Part shown: one piece after another, positions 1 to 8,668 of the stretch
How positions within the stretch are numbered: position 1 is the first letter of the stretch
Layout: every line of letters begins with the position of its first letter
Assembly (NCBI RefSeq): GCF_033095785.1
Contig: NZ_CP137134.1
Span: 2,418,001-2,482,000 of the forward strand
Direction of reading: 5' to 3'
Length of the DNA stretch: 64,000 nt
Source of the DNA: Nitrosospira sp. Is2
GTDB taxonomy: Bacteria > Pseudomonadota > Gammaproteobacteria > Burkholderiales > Nitrosomonadaceae
Position numbers and translations under genes: made by a program
Notes under the pieces: generated by a model
Databases searched by the model: none
What the model was told of the DNA's origin: nothing
Seen by the model: only the letters and a program-made list of their open reading frames with translations

Positions 1-234
1 GAAGGTGTCATAGGGCAATGTTTCCCAATCCGGCAGCAGGCGAGTGCTTAATTCCGGTGCGAAGAAGGGAATTTCTTCCAGGAGCCGCTGCGCATCGAGC
101 GCGTTTGCGGTAATGATAACAATGGGTTTTGCCTGTTGCGCCAGTTGCGCAAGTGCGAGCGAATCACCAGAGCCATCAAAATGGCCATATCGGATCGTGG
201 AGCCGGGTGGGGGGACGGTCAGCTTGAAAGACAT
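1..234 (-). CDS. mfd: Transcription-repair coupling factor Mfd, N-terminal fragment (cut by window edge)
   Basis: Reading leftward from an ATG at 234 gives 78 residues that run off the window. The stretch ends in LPDWETLPYDTF, the highly conserved N-terminal signature of Mfd, the ATP-dependent translocase that removes stalled RNA polymerase and recruits UvrA to lesions. Only the start of the UvrB-like D1a domain is visible, so helicase and RNAP-interaction domains cannot be checked. An AGGAAG ribosome site lies directly before the ATG. It follows recJ on the same strand with a 184-bp gap that holds a good promoter, so it is probably transcribed on its own. Confidence 0.88.
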   Translation of the reverse strand, partial: MSFKLTVPPPGSTIRYGHFDGSGDSLALAQLAQQAKPIVIITANALDAQRLLEEIPFFAPELSTRLLPDWETLPYDTF

Positions 235-357
235 CTTCCTGCGATACTATGGTAAACGGGCAGCAAACCCTCGGATTTGTGGTTGCCCTCTGAAAAGACC
301 GAAATTATGTGGCAGTACCCGCATCAGGTTTGCCTGCGTTCCATAAGCGAGAAACAC

Positions 358-386
358 GTTATATATTGCAGTTGAAGCCAAAGCAA
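358..386 (-). promoter_or_regulatory. Candidate sigma70 promoter for mfd
   Basis: On the minus strand TTGCTT (381-386) and TATAAC (358-363) are separated by exactly 17 bp. It lies about 125 bp before the mfd start, between recJ and mfd. Sequence match only. Confidence 0.45.
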
Positions 387-418
387 CGGGTTCCACGGAG
401 GACTTGTTAAGAGCCTCC

Positions 419-2188
419 TTAAGCATCCGCCTGAGACCAGTGGTCTACAATAAATTGCAGGGTGGAATTGCCGTTGAACTCATTCACTTGCAATCGGTAG
501 ACGGCATGTATTACCTCAGGTAGCGTAATCGTTGAGGAAAACAATATGGCATCATACAGGCGTCCCCGCTTTTCTGAAGTGTGGTCCCCAGTTTTGTTAC
601 TGGATTTGCTAAGCTTTAGTTTCAGATGTCTCTTACCGACTACGCGCTGATCCACTACGCAGAAGCAGGTACTGAAGGTGGGCTGCGCGAAACCTTGTCC
701 CCATACTTGTTGGGTAAGTTGCACGGCCAGTTCGAGATTGAGTTCGGACTCGTCCAGGTCACCATCGGTTTCGATCACATGCTTGAGATCGGCGGGCGCG
801 AGCAACCCCTGTGCTGTCTGCTCGAACACATCACGAAATTTTTCAAAGTCGCGCGCATGTAAAGTAAGGCCGGCTGCAGCGGCATGTCCCCCGAATTTGA
901 GCAAAAGGCCGGGATAGCGTTTGGAGATTAGGTCCAGCGCGTCTCTTAAATGAAATCCTGGAATGGATCTGCCTGATCCTTTTATCTCACCATTGCTGCC
1001 GGGCGCAAATGCGATGACAGGACGGTAATATTTGTCCTTAATACGCGAGGCCAGTATGCCGATTACGCCCTGATGCCAGCCGGGATCGAATAGACTCAGG
1101 CTATGGATATTCCGCGGCTGAATTTCCCCGTCTGCCAAGTGCCCAACCGGCAGCTCATCCCCCAGCAAGACTCGAGCGCTATCGTGCATGTTCGCTTCGA
1201 TCTCCTGACGTTTGCGGTTAAGCGAGTCAAGTTGATGAGCAATTTCCAAAGCATCGGATTCGTCGTCCGTGACGAGGCAGTCAATGCCGAGCGACATATT
1301 CTCAAGCCGTCCCGCGGCATTCAATCTTGGGCCCAGCGCAAAACCCAGGTCATAGGCGGATGCGCGGCTGAAATCTCGCTGGGCAACTTGCAGCAGAGCA
1401 TTAATCCCTGGGCAGGCTCGCCCGCCGCGAATACGCCGTAATCCGTAATGCACGAGTATGCGATTGTTATTATCGAGTCTCACCACATCCGCTACAGTGC
1501 CGAGCGCTACGAGATCAAGCAATTCGGCAAGATTAGGCTCTTTTTCGGAGGCAAATGCCGCTCTCGCGCGCAATTCTGCCCGCAACGCGAGCATTAGATA
1601 AAATATTACGCCTACGCCAGCGAGGTGCTTGCTGGGAAAATCGCACCCCGGCTGGTTAGGATTCACAATCAAGGCGGCATCGGGCAGCTCATCTCCTGGC
1701 AGATGATGATCGGTAACCAAGACCTCCATGCCGAGCCACCTGGCTTCAGCTACGCCCTCCACGCTCGCGATACCGTTGTCAACTGTAATCAATATATCTG
1801 GACGGTTTACAGCGCTTGCGAGCCGAACGATCTCTGGGGTGAGACCATATCCATATTCAAAGCGATCGGGGACGAGATAATCTACGATTGCGCCGAACTT
1901 TCTCAGCCCGCGTATGCCAACGGCACAAGCGGTGGCACCATCCGAATCATAGTCCGCGACTATCAGCATGCGCTTGCGCGCGGCGATCGCGTCTGCGATA
2001 AATCTCGCCATCTGGCAAATATTTTTCAGGCGCCCGAATGGGACCAATCGGGACCAGTCCACCTCAAGTTGCCCGGGTTCTTCGATACCTCGGGCCGCAT
2101 AGACCCGCGCCAGCACGGGATGGATGCCGTAACTAGTCAGGGTATCGAAAGCACTTGGCGGGAAGCCGCGGGAGATGGTGTTGGGCAT
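419..2188 (-). CDS. recJ: Single-stranded-DNA-specific exonuclease RecJ
   Basis: RecJ is a 5'-to-3' ssDNA exonuclease used in RecFOR recombination, mismatch repair and base-excision repair. The protein has the DHH phosphoesterase motifs in order: DYDSDGA (about residue 79), the VDNG motif II (about 136), TDHH (about 159) and ALGTVADVV, followed by the DHHA1-type GGHAAAAG near residue 400 and a C-terminal OB-like part. Length (589 aa) is normal for the family. I chose the ATG at 2188, because MPNTISRGFPP lines up with usual RecJ N-termini; an in-frame TTG at 2203 would add five residues but its AGGA is too close. Downstream neighbour is mfd, another repair gene, on the same strand. Confidence 0.93.
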   Translation of the reverse strand: MPNTISRGFPPSAFDTLTSYGIHPVLARVYAARGIEEPGQLEVDWSRLVPFGRLKNICQMARFIADAIAARKRMLIVADYDSDGATACAVGIRGLRKFGAIVDYLVPDRFEYGYGLTPEIVRLASAVNRPDILITVDNGIASVEGVAEARWLGMEVLVTDHHLPGDELPDAALIVNPNQPGCDFPSKHLAGVGVIFYLMLALRAELRARAAFASEKEPNLAELLDLVALGTVADVVRLDNNNRILVHYGLRRIRGGRACPGINALLQVAQRDFSRASAYDLGFALGPRLNAAGRLENMSLGIDCLVTDDESDALEIAHQLDSLNRKRQEIEANMHDSARVLLGDELPVGHLADGEIQPRNIHSLSLFDPGWHQGVIGILASRIKDKYYRPVIAFAPGSNGEIKGSGRSIPGFHLRDALDLISKRYPGLLLKFGGHAAAAGLTLHARDFEKFRDVFEQTAQGLLAPADLKHVIETDGDLDESELNLELAVQLTQQVWGQGFAQPTFSTCFCVVDQRVVGKRHLKLKLSKSSNKTGDHTSEKRGRLYDAILFSSTITLPEVIHAVYRLQVNEFNGNSTLQFIVDHWSQADA

Positions 2189-2717
2189 GTGTGGAAATAA
2201 CAATCCTGTATGGCTTCTAGGGCACCCCTGAAAACGCCTCCGGAATTCACAAGGCGCCTACGTCTTACGCACGTCGCGGTTTAAGCTTCGATCCCAGGGA
2301 GTTTGATATCACGCCGTTACCACCCGATTCTACCAGCAACCCGCTGGGACGGAGTTCTGTAGGTGAGTGGCTTTGTCAGGCTGCTAGCGAAAGGGCAAAT
2401 TATTGGATGAGCCATTCACGTTTTCGCCGTTTGCGCTGTCGCCTTCCGCGCATCACATCCCGCGAAGCCGCCGTCGCGTCCGTCCGGGAGATATTCAGAG
2501 GTTCCCTAGTGTACGCGCCGGTGGATCGCAGAATAAGACCACAACGGAAGGTTGAAGCCAGCTCATCACGTACGGTAGGGTCTACCCCCGGGAATATGTC
2601 GATCGTACTGTCCATCAGAGGGGCAACCTCGGCAGCTCACCCGAAGGCGATTAAGTTCGCTTATGGTTGAGGTGCATGTGCCTCGAGATTTACACGACGC
2701 CGTTGAGGTGGATCATC
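2189..2717. other. Gene-poor stretch between recJ and the DUF1207 gene
   Basis: About 530 bp. Two short overlapping open frames lie on opposite strands (2400-2615 minus, 2407-2670 plus). Both are Arg/Ser-rich, unlike any family I know and without a ribosome site, so I read them as chance frames. The recJ promoter and the end of the DUF1207 transcript must lie here, but I find no convincing promoter or T-tailed terminator. Confidence 0.4.
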
Positions 2718-3851
2718 TTAAAAGTGATAGTGCGCCCCAATTCCCAAATAGTCGACTCGCTGTCTCAAAAATTGGCCGGTAGGAGAATTGCCGTGGAAAT
2801 ATTCGACGAGGAACTGAAGTCTTCGGCCGAAAGATTGAAACCGGTCCAACTGAATCCCGGCTCTTGCTGAAACATCGGCATTCCAGTTATTTTGTTCGTG
2901 GTTTTTTATGTCCACCGCGGCAACCGGGCGTATTGACAGGACTTCGATCCGCCACGGACTTCTGAACTCCATGCCGTACTGAATCATCCACGGCTTAAGC
3001 GTAGAAGGCTGCTTGTGGAAGATCCCCCCTCCGCCGCCATATACCCGCAACCCATACGGAAGCTCATAGGACAGCCTGAGATCCGCTCCTTCATAGCTAA
3101 GATTGATGCGCTCCACGTCGGTCAGCCTTCGCAGCAGGAACTCGTCCCCAAGGTGCGAACTTTGGTGATAGACACGGGCAAAAGCGGACACCTGGCCTGC
3201 TCTAACACTTGCGTATGCAGAGGCAATAAAGTCGGAATTGATGAGATCGGACGAAGGTGCCCCAAGATTGAAATCGCTAAAGACTGCGGCCTGGAGTCCC
3301 GCTTCCCACTGGGCAGAGTATTTGCCTAAATTGGCACGGTAGAATGGTATTGTTTCACCGAAACTCACCGACCCGTTATTATTCCCATCAATGTTGTTGC
3401 CGACATAATTGCGGTAGGCAGCGGAGAAATGGGCCCATCGGGGATCGGCCAGGAGGGGTTTGAACAAATGTCCTTCCGGTAACATCCCGGTCGGGAGAAG
3501 AATCGCACCTTTGGCCGGTGCACCTTCCTCGGTGATTGCTTCATCCGGCACTTTATCTGGCGCGGGGGCAGCGGCTATGGATGGTGGCGGGGTACTTGCC
3601 TCAACTTTTACCGCGGTAACGCCGGGTATCTCCGAGAGAGCCTGTAACACCTTCGCGCGTTCTTCTGTCGGTATCTTGTCCGCCGGAAGGGTAATGATCC
3701 CATGTAGCACCTTTAACGAAGGGTGATCGATTTTGAAACTATGTTTTAAGACACCCGCAGCATAACCCGCGATATATGAGTCATTAGGTATCTCAGCCCT
3801 GACAACGGAAATACAAGACAACGTAATCGCGAAGATTAAAAGAAGCCGCAC
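2718..3851 (-). CDS. DUF1207-family outer-membrane protein with N-terminal BON-like segment
   Basis: 377 residues with a Sec signal peptide (cleavage after about residue 19, VRA-EI). Residues about 25-85 resemble a BON domain (secondary pattern and the VLHGIITLPADK...IPGVTAVKV tail), then a Pro/Ala-rich linker to about 130. The rest matches the DUF1207 pattern: RWAHFSAAYRNY, a Asn/Gly-rich VSFGETIPFYR stretch, alternating beta-strands, and a terminal aromatic residue (GAHYHF), the outer-membrane beta-signal recognised by BamA. The function of DUF1207 is not known; an outer-membrane beta-barrel is inferred. Start is GTG at 3851, preceded by AGGGGG at good distance. It is divergent from the SMR pump gene. 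Confidence 0.75.
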   Translation of the reverse strand: MRLLLIFAITLSCISVVRAEIPNDSYIAGYAAGVLKHSFKIDHPSLKVLHGIITLPADKIPTEERAKVLQALSEIPGVTAVKVEASTPPPSIAAAPAPDKVPDEAITEEGAPAKGAILLPTGMLPEGHLFKPLLADPRWAHFSAAYRNYVGNNIDGNNNGSVSFGETIPFYRANLGKYSAQWEAGLQAAVFSDFNLGAPSSDLINSDFIASAYASVRAGQVSAFARVYHQSSHLGDEFLLRRLTDVERINLSYEGADLRLSYELPYGLRVYGGGGGIFHKQPSTLKPWMIQYGMEFRSPWRIEVLSIRPVAAVDIKNHEQNNWNADVSARAGIQLDRFQSFGRRLQFLVEYFHGNSPTGQFLRQRVDYLGIGAHYHF

Positions 3852-4012
3852 GCTTCCCCCTTTTTATATTAAACGGACGACTTGAGCCACGATTCCCCCT
3901 TGAAATCGTCGAGGACAATTAGTATTGGAAGGAAATGCGCTAACGTCAGTACGGTAGGGCACAGTGCGGTGGGTCCGAGGTGGATCAACTCCCGCGGCGA
4001 CGTATTCCTTAC

Positions 4013-4018
4013 TATAAT
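4013..4018 (+). promoter_or_regulatory. -10 element ahead of the SMR pump gene
   Basis: A perfect TATAAT 26 bp before the start codon. No good -35 hexamer lies 16-18 bp upstream, so the promoter may need an activator. Confidence 0.35.
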
Positions 4019-4044
4019 GTAGGCGCCGCAGGGGGAACCAAGAT

Positions 4045-4377
4045 TTGAGTCATTGGCTATTTCTTTCAATCGCCATTATCAGCGAGGTGGTTGCTACCTC
4101 AGCGTTGAAGTCGAGCGCTGGCTTCACACAGCTATGGCCATCACTGCTTGTCATCGCTGGTTATTCCGCCGCGTTCTTCTTCTTATCCCTCACCTTGAAG
4201 ACGATGCCGGTAGGGATCGCGTACGCAATCTGGTCTGGGGTAGGAATTGTGCTTATTACGCTGATTGCCTGGCTTGTTCTTGGGCAATCCCTCGATGGTC
4301 CCGCCATCGTTGGGCTGGGTCTGATCATTGCTGGGGTGGTTGTGTTGAACGTGTTTTCGAAATCGGCTATTAATTAG
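4045..4377 (+). CDS. emrE: Small multidrug resistance (SMR) transporter, EmrE/QacE type
   Basis: 110 residues, four hydrophobic helices, no signal peptide: the exact layout of SMR proton/drug antiporters that work as antiparallel dimers in the inner membrane. The essential Glu14 sits in SEVVATSALK, and helix 3 has the GIAYAIWSGVGIVLIT motif characteristic of the drug-exporting EmrE/QacE branch rather than guanidinium exporters (Gdx/SugE). The start is TTG at 4045, with GGGGGAA seven bases upstream; no ATG in frame would keep Glu14 in its normal place. Likely substrates are quaternary ammonium or other lipophilic cations (family knowledge). It is followed 30 bp later by pirin, perhaps in one transcript. 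Confidence 0.88.
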   Translation: MSHWLFLSIAIISEVVATSALKSSAGFTQLWPSLLVIAGYSAAFFFLSLTLKTMPVGIAYAIWSGVGIVLITLIAWLVLGQSLDGPAIVGLGLIIAGVVVLNVFSKSAIN

Positions 4378-4407
4378 TATCAGTAGTCACGAATCTGGAG
4401 CCATGTC

Positions 4408-5301
4408 ATGCCACCGAACGATACAGTTGGAGCAGCACCTAAAACTATGACACGCGTCCTGCGCGGCGCAGGTCAACACTGGGTGGGTGACGGCTTTCCG
4501 GTACGGACGCTTTTCGCCTATCCGGACCTGGGGCCGACGACCAGCCCCTTTTTGCTTCTTGACTATGCTGGTCCAACTGAATTTCCCGCGACACAAAAAT
4601 CCCTAGGTGTAGGGCCCCACCCACATCGAGGTTTTGAGACAGTAACGATCGTGTATAGCGGCGAAGTCGAACATCGTGACAGTTCTGGCCGCGGCGGGAA
4701 AATTGGCCCTGGCGACGTGCAATGGATGACTGCAGCCTCAGGCATTATTCATGAGGAATTTCACGGACGAAACTTCGCTCAGCAGGGCGGAGTGCTTGAG
4801 ATGGTGCAACTGTGGGTTAATCTACCTGCAAAGGACAAAATGTCCCCGCCGCGTTACCAGACCATTAAAAACCGTGCGATACCCACGGTGATTCTTCCGG
4901 GCGGAAAAGGACACGCGCGGGTGATTGCGGGCGAATGCCAGGGCGTAAAAGGACCTGCGCAGACATTTACGCCTATCAATGTGTGGGATGTGCAAATAGG
5001 GACCGCTACCCCATTATCTCTGCCAGTACCCGAGGGTTACACAACGATTGCAGTAGTGCTCAAAGGGTCGGTTAGCATAACCGGCGGAGAAGAGGTCGGT
5101 CGCGGGGAGGTTGGCCTATTCGGGCGAGCTGGCGACCACATCAGTATAGAAAACTCGCAAGATGCGTCCATGCTGCTGCTTTCTGGTGAACCGATTGACG
5201 AGCCGATTAGCGGGAGCGGTCCGTTTGTCATGAATAGTCCCGAAGAGATCAGACAGGCAATCTCCGATTATCAAAGCGGCAGAATGGGGCAACTGACATA
5301 A
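4408..5301 (+). CDS. Pirin family cupin protein
   Basis: 297 residues, a bicupin. The N-terminal cupin has HPHRGFETVT (residues 71-80) and SGIIHEEF near 112-119, giving the His/His/His/Glu iron ligands of pirins; the C-terminal cupin (about 180-265) is metal-free as usual. Bacterial pirins have been described as quercetin 2,3-dioxygenases (YhhW) or as regulators of pyruvate dehydrogenase; the sequence cannot tell which applies here. A GGAG seven bases before the ATG at 4408 fixes the start; the ATG at 4403 is out of frame. It lies just behind the SMR pump gene. Confidence 0.87.
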   Translation: MPPNDTVGAAPKTMTRVLRGAGQHWVGDGFPVRTLFAYPDLGPTTSPFLLLDYAGPTEFPATQKSLGVGPHPHRGFETVTIVYSGEVEHRDSSGRGGKIGPGDVQWMTAASGIIHEEFHGRNFAQQGGVLEMVQLWVNLPAKDKMSPPRYQTIKNRAIPTVILPGGKGHARVIAGECQGVKGPAQTFTPINVWDVQIGTATPLSLPVPEGYTTIAVVLKGSVSITGGEEVGRGEVGLFGRAGDHISIENSQDASMLLLSGEPIDEPISGSGPFVMNSPEEIRQAISDYQSGRMGQLT

Positions 5302-5923
5302 TGGGTACCGGGGGCGCAGGGCCAAGGATCCCAGGGACAAGGATCATGGAGCCCATGAAGTGATGAAGAACCTTGAGCGAGGCGTATCCCCGCCGGCAGA
5401 GGCTCAGCGGCTGTGCTGAACTCTCTTAAGACGCTAACTGCACCTGAGTTGCCCGGGTGTATCGTATAAAGCACAGGCAGTTTAATTCCTTAGATCGAAA
5501 ACCAAGTCCAACGTTTCTCCTCGCTAAATGCGTGGGCCCAGGACTGGGGGGCGAGTATTTCTTCTCCGCACCTGCTAGATAACCAACCCCTGGTTATTTT
5601 TTCCTCGCGAGTTTTGCATCAACTGATCCCTTCTGTGATGGCTTCTCTGCCGTACTGGTCTTGCGGCAACAATCCGCAAACTCCCAAGATTTCCAAAGCT
5701 AACATAAAAACTTCGCCGCTGGCTCGTCCATTGGTCATGGTGTACCAAGGTCCAATTGTACCGGTTGCTAAAGTTGCTACGATGGGCACATCACGTAATA
5801 CAGCCGCTAGCTGAATAGCTGAATCTGACTCCTCGCCGATGCGCAACAATCCGACTACAAGGTTGAGTTTAGCTCGAGCCTTTCCTCCATCAAGGGATTG
5901 GTATACGTAAGGCCAAGCACATC
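5302..5923. other. Gene-poor stretch between pirin and the PEP-CTERM gene
   Basis: About 620 bp. It holds a strong rho-independent terminator (5579-5602) 280 bp behind pirin and a TATAAA at 5465-5470, which together could frame a small RNA of about 125 nt. On the minus strand a frame runs open from about 5920 to a stop at 5619 (about 100 codons, reading VYQSLDGGKARAKLN... near its start and ending in EAITEGIS). It has no ATG or GTG start near its beginning and I do not recognise it; it may be a gene remnant. Confidence 0.4.
5579..5602 (+). terminator. Rho-independent terminator
   Basis: Perfect 7-bp stem ATAACCA/TGGTTAT (5579-5585 with 5591-5597), five-base loop ACCCC, then a run of Ts to 5602. 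The T-run is only on the plus side, so it serves rightward transcription. The nearest gene end on that strand is pirin, 278 bp upstream. Confidence 0.75.
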
Positions 5924-6934
5924 ATGAAGATGCCTGCATTTTTATTACGGTCTGGAGCGGTTTTGCTATTACTGCTACTCTCGATAAGTGCTCACGCCAT
6001 CGCCATCGATTACAGCAAGATCACGCTTGCTCAGGGTAAGAGCGCGGATAACACCGGAATTGATTCCATCCCTGGAGTTGTCTCGAAAACCGATCAGATG
6101 ATCGTGCTTTTACTGGTTAGTTTACATACAGGAGGGCAAGACAGTGAGGCTAAGCTTTTGTCGATGGGCAACTCTCCAGATGGGTTCGCTCTGCTTTTTG
6201 ACTTTCCTTCGGCCCCTGGCTTGCAATGGCCCGACGGGAATCTGGCGAGCTTTCCTGCATTTGGTTTGCTGCCAGACGATGCTGACGACGCGGATCAAAT
6301 GACACGGGTAAGCAACGAGGAGAATGAAATTATCGACTTCCTCGCCATGCTGGGGATCGTCACAGCCGTATGGGAACCCTCCAGCGAACATTCGTCGGAA
6401 ATGGCGGACGCTGCGCCACCCGTGGTAGCAGGCGGTGTACGGCGAGGGGCGCGCGACGCGTGCCTGCATTTGCACAATGAGCAGTCGAATAAACACGGTC
6501 GGCACGAGAGCTTATGCCCGGATACCGGTTTAGCCGGCCCCGGCTTCAGCGGCACCCGCATCGGTAGAGGTGGGATTGTGACAAGCGGAGGGGGCGTTTC
6601 CGGTCCAAGCGGCAGCAGTATTCCCGGAGGAGTTGGCGGCGGCAGTCCCGGTGGTGGCGGAACCGGTAGTGGTGGAACCGTTGGAGGTGGAACCGGGGGA
6701 GCCGGAGAAGCTGGTGGTGGAGGCCCCGGCAGTGGGCCCGGAGGGGAGAATGGCAGTGGTGTCCCAGGTCCAGGTAGTGGTGGCGGCGGAACCGAGAATG
6801 CCGTTCCCCCCAGCGAAGTTCGTACCGTTCCGGAACCGGCCACATTAGCCCTGGTGGTGTTTGGGCTCTTGGGAATGTATGCGGCGGGTTATCGGAATCG
6901 TGGTTCAGCCAGCTTTTCGCGCTTTACCGGATGA
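5924..6934 (+). CDS. PEP-CTERM sorting-signal protein with glycine-rich region
   Basis: 336 residues. A Sec signal peptide (hydrophobic to about residue 26, SAHA-IA) is followed by an unrecognised domain to about 200, rich in Asp/Ser and possibly with a Cys pair (CLHLH, LCPDTG). Residues about 205-295 are almost only Gly with Ser, Pro and Thr. The C-terminus has VPEPATLALVVFGLLG and a basic cluster (YRNRG): the PEP-CTERM signal recognised by exosortase EpsH/XrtA in gram-negatives that make exopolysaccharide. The protein is therefore likely to be exported, cut and placed on the surface or in the biofilm matrix. A 13-residue tail follows the Arg cluster, longer than usual. No exosortase gene is in the window. 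The function of the N-terminal domain is unknown. Confidence 0.8.
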   Translation: MKMPAFLLRSGAVLLLLLLSISAHAIAIDYSKITLAQGKSADNTGIDSIPGVVSKTDQMIVLLLVSLHTGGQDSEAKLLSMGNSPDGFALLFDFPSAPGLQWPDGNLASFPAFGLLPDDADDADQMTRVSNEENEIIDFLAMLGIVTAVWEPSSEHSSEMADAAPPVVAGGVRRGARDACLHLHNEQSNKHGRHESLCPDTGLAGPGFSGTRIGRGGIVTSGGGVSGPSGSSIPGGVGGGSPGGGGTGSGGTVGGGTGGAGEAGGGGPGSGPGGENGSGVPGPGSGGGGTENAVPPSEVRTVPEPATLALVVFGLLGMYAAGYRNRGSASFSRFTG

Positions 6935-6996
6935 TCATGATTTCCGCCGGGAACCGGGAGTTTCAAACCTGAATTCGAAGGGGAATTAGGCGGCGG

Positions 6997-8460
6997 CTAC
7001 GTACGTTTTTTTTGGGAGGTGCCGCTGCCTGAGGGCACAGAGGGTGCTATCCCGGCAGAGGCGCGGGGCTTGAGGATGAGTTTCTGTCCTGCGACCAGGT
7101 GTTTTAGGTTTCCATTCCATGCCTTGATTTGCTCTACGGTTACTTCGTAGCGTTTAGCGATTTCATGCAGCGTGTCATCCGCCCGCACCAGATGGAAAAA
7201 ATAGCGCTCGCGTGACCTTTGTGTTGCCGGTTTATTGCCGATTATCGAAATATCGGTCCCTCCGGCGTTCCCGTTACGGGGGACCAGCAAAGTCTGACCT
7301 GGCGTGACGGTGCCTTGTCTACCCATGTCATTTACTTCTCTTAGCTTTCGCAAGCTGATTCCATACCGTTTCGAAATCGTTGCCGCGGTATCGCCATCTC
7401 TTGCCAGATAGCCTTGCCAGGACACGAGTGGCTCACCGTGGTTTCTCAAATTCTCAGCAAATATCTCAACTTTATCCACAGGGAGCAGCAGGGTGTCCAG
7501 TCCGTCGCTGTGAATAACGGGCCGATTGTGCGCCGGATTCAGCGCCTTGAACTCATCCACCGAAATATCCGCCAGCCATGCCGCGAGCCTTACATCTATA
7601 TGACGTCCTGCCGAAACCTGCTCGAAGTAGGGCTGGTTGGGTAGGGAGCCAAGCTCAATGCCGAATGCCGCGGGGTTGGAGATTATATTTTTTATCGCGA
7701 TCAGACGGGGAATATAGTTCCGGGTTTCAGGGGGAAGCTTCATGCTGCGGAAATTCGTTGCGAGTCCCTTGTTGCGATTCTTTTCCAACGCGCGACCTAC
7801 CGCTCCCTCGCCCCAGTTATATGAGGCCAGTGCCAATTCCCACTCGCCGAACATCGCATGAAGTTTCTGTAAATAGTCGAGCGCAGCACGGGTAGCTGCA
7901 ACGATGTCCCTGCGTCCATCGTACCACCAGTTCTGTCTCAGACCGTAAATCCTTCCCGTGGATGGGATCAGCTGCCATATTCCCGCTGCCTGACGAGCGG
8001 AATAGGCCATGGGATCAAAAGCGCTTTCGATAATCGGCAGCAGTGCCATTTCGGCAGGCATGCCACGTCGCTCTACCTCCTCGACGATATGAAAGAGATA
8101 GCGTTTGCTCCGTTCGATAATGTATTCCAGAGACTTTGGATGGCTGGCGTAGAAATCCTCGATACGCCGTACTTCCTCATTATCTAGTTCAGCCATGGTG
8201 AAGCCGCCTCGTATTCGATCCCACAGGTCCGTTGGAGGTGTGTGAACGTCAGAATGACTATTGTTCATTTCCAAATCGATCATGCCGTGACCGAGCTCGA
8301 CGAGGGAATCGTTTTCTGGCAGTTTCAATCCATTATTCGGTATCGCTGGATGGGCAGGTGGGCCGGACCCAGCCGAAAAGGCGATGTCCGCCGACATGAG
8401 TGCCACGCTGATGATCAGGGCGTAAATCGACGGGGGAGTGCTGTTTAGGGCAATCGACAT
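6997..8460 (-). CDS. mltD: Membrane-bound lytic murein transglycosylase D
   Basis: 487 residues. After an N-terminal export signal (about 1-30) the SLT domain (about 105-250) shows PIIESAFDP with the catalytic Glu145, then GIWQLIPSTGR and ASYNWGEGAV, all typical of family 1D lytic transglycosylases that cleave peptidoglycan to 1,6-anhydromuropeptides. Two LysM peptidoglycan-binding repeats follow (about 350-397 and 418-462). I see no lipobox cysteine, unlike E. coli MltD, so it is probably periplasmic or anchored by its uncleaved signal. No clear ribosome site precedes the ATG at 8460. It is convergent with the PEP-CTERM gene. Confidence 0.9.
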   Translation of the reverse strand: MSIALNSTPPSIYALIISVALMSADIAFSAGSGPPAHPAIPNNGLKLPENDSLVELGHGMIDLEMNNSHSDVHTPPTDLWDRIRGGFTMAELDNEEVRRIEDFYASHPKSLEYIIERSKRYLFHIVEEVERRGMPAEMALLPIIESAFDPMAYSARQAAGIWQLIPSTGRIYGLRQNWWYDGRRDIVAATRAALDYLQKLHAMFGEWELALASYNWGEGAVGRALEKNRNKGLATNFRSMKLPPETRNYIPRLIAIKNIISNPAAFGIELGSLPNQPYFEQVSAGRHIDVRLAAWLADISVDEFKALNPAHNRPVIHSDGLDTLLLPVDKVEIFAENLRNHGEPLVSWQGYLARDGDTAATISKRYGISLRKLREVNDMGRQGTVTPGQTLLVPRNGNAGGTDISIIGNKPATQRSRERYFFHLVRADDTLHEIAKRYEVTVEQIKAWNGNLKHLVAGQKLILKPRASAGIAPSVPSGSGTSQKKRT

Positions 8461-8668
8461 ATTTGTTCTAATTTTTTTAATGTCGGGGTTATCAGGCAGA
8501 GGCTTTCCGATAACCTTTTTTTACAACAACCTGAACTGTACAACGCAAATGTCGTGCCATTATGCAATTAATGGCACCACTAGGCTTAGGCTAAGATGCC
8601 ATTTTACCGACGTGCGTTAGAATTGGGAAAGCCCATATATAGCTGAGTTTTATTAATAAATCCTGCTC

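Noticed and set aside
3869..4069. 66-codon minus frame between the DUF1207 and SMR genes
   Set aside because: Spans the divergent promoter region, no ribosome site, no homology.
6295..6843. 182-codon minus-strand open frame, very Pro-rich
   Set aside because: It mirrors the Gly-rich part of the PEP-CTERM gene; complement of GGN codons gives Pro runs. No ribosome site or homology.
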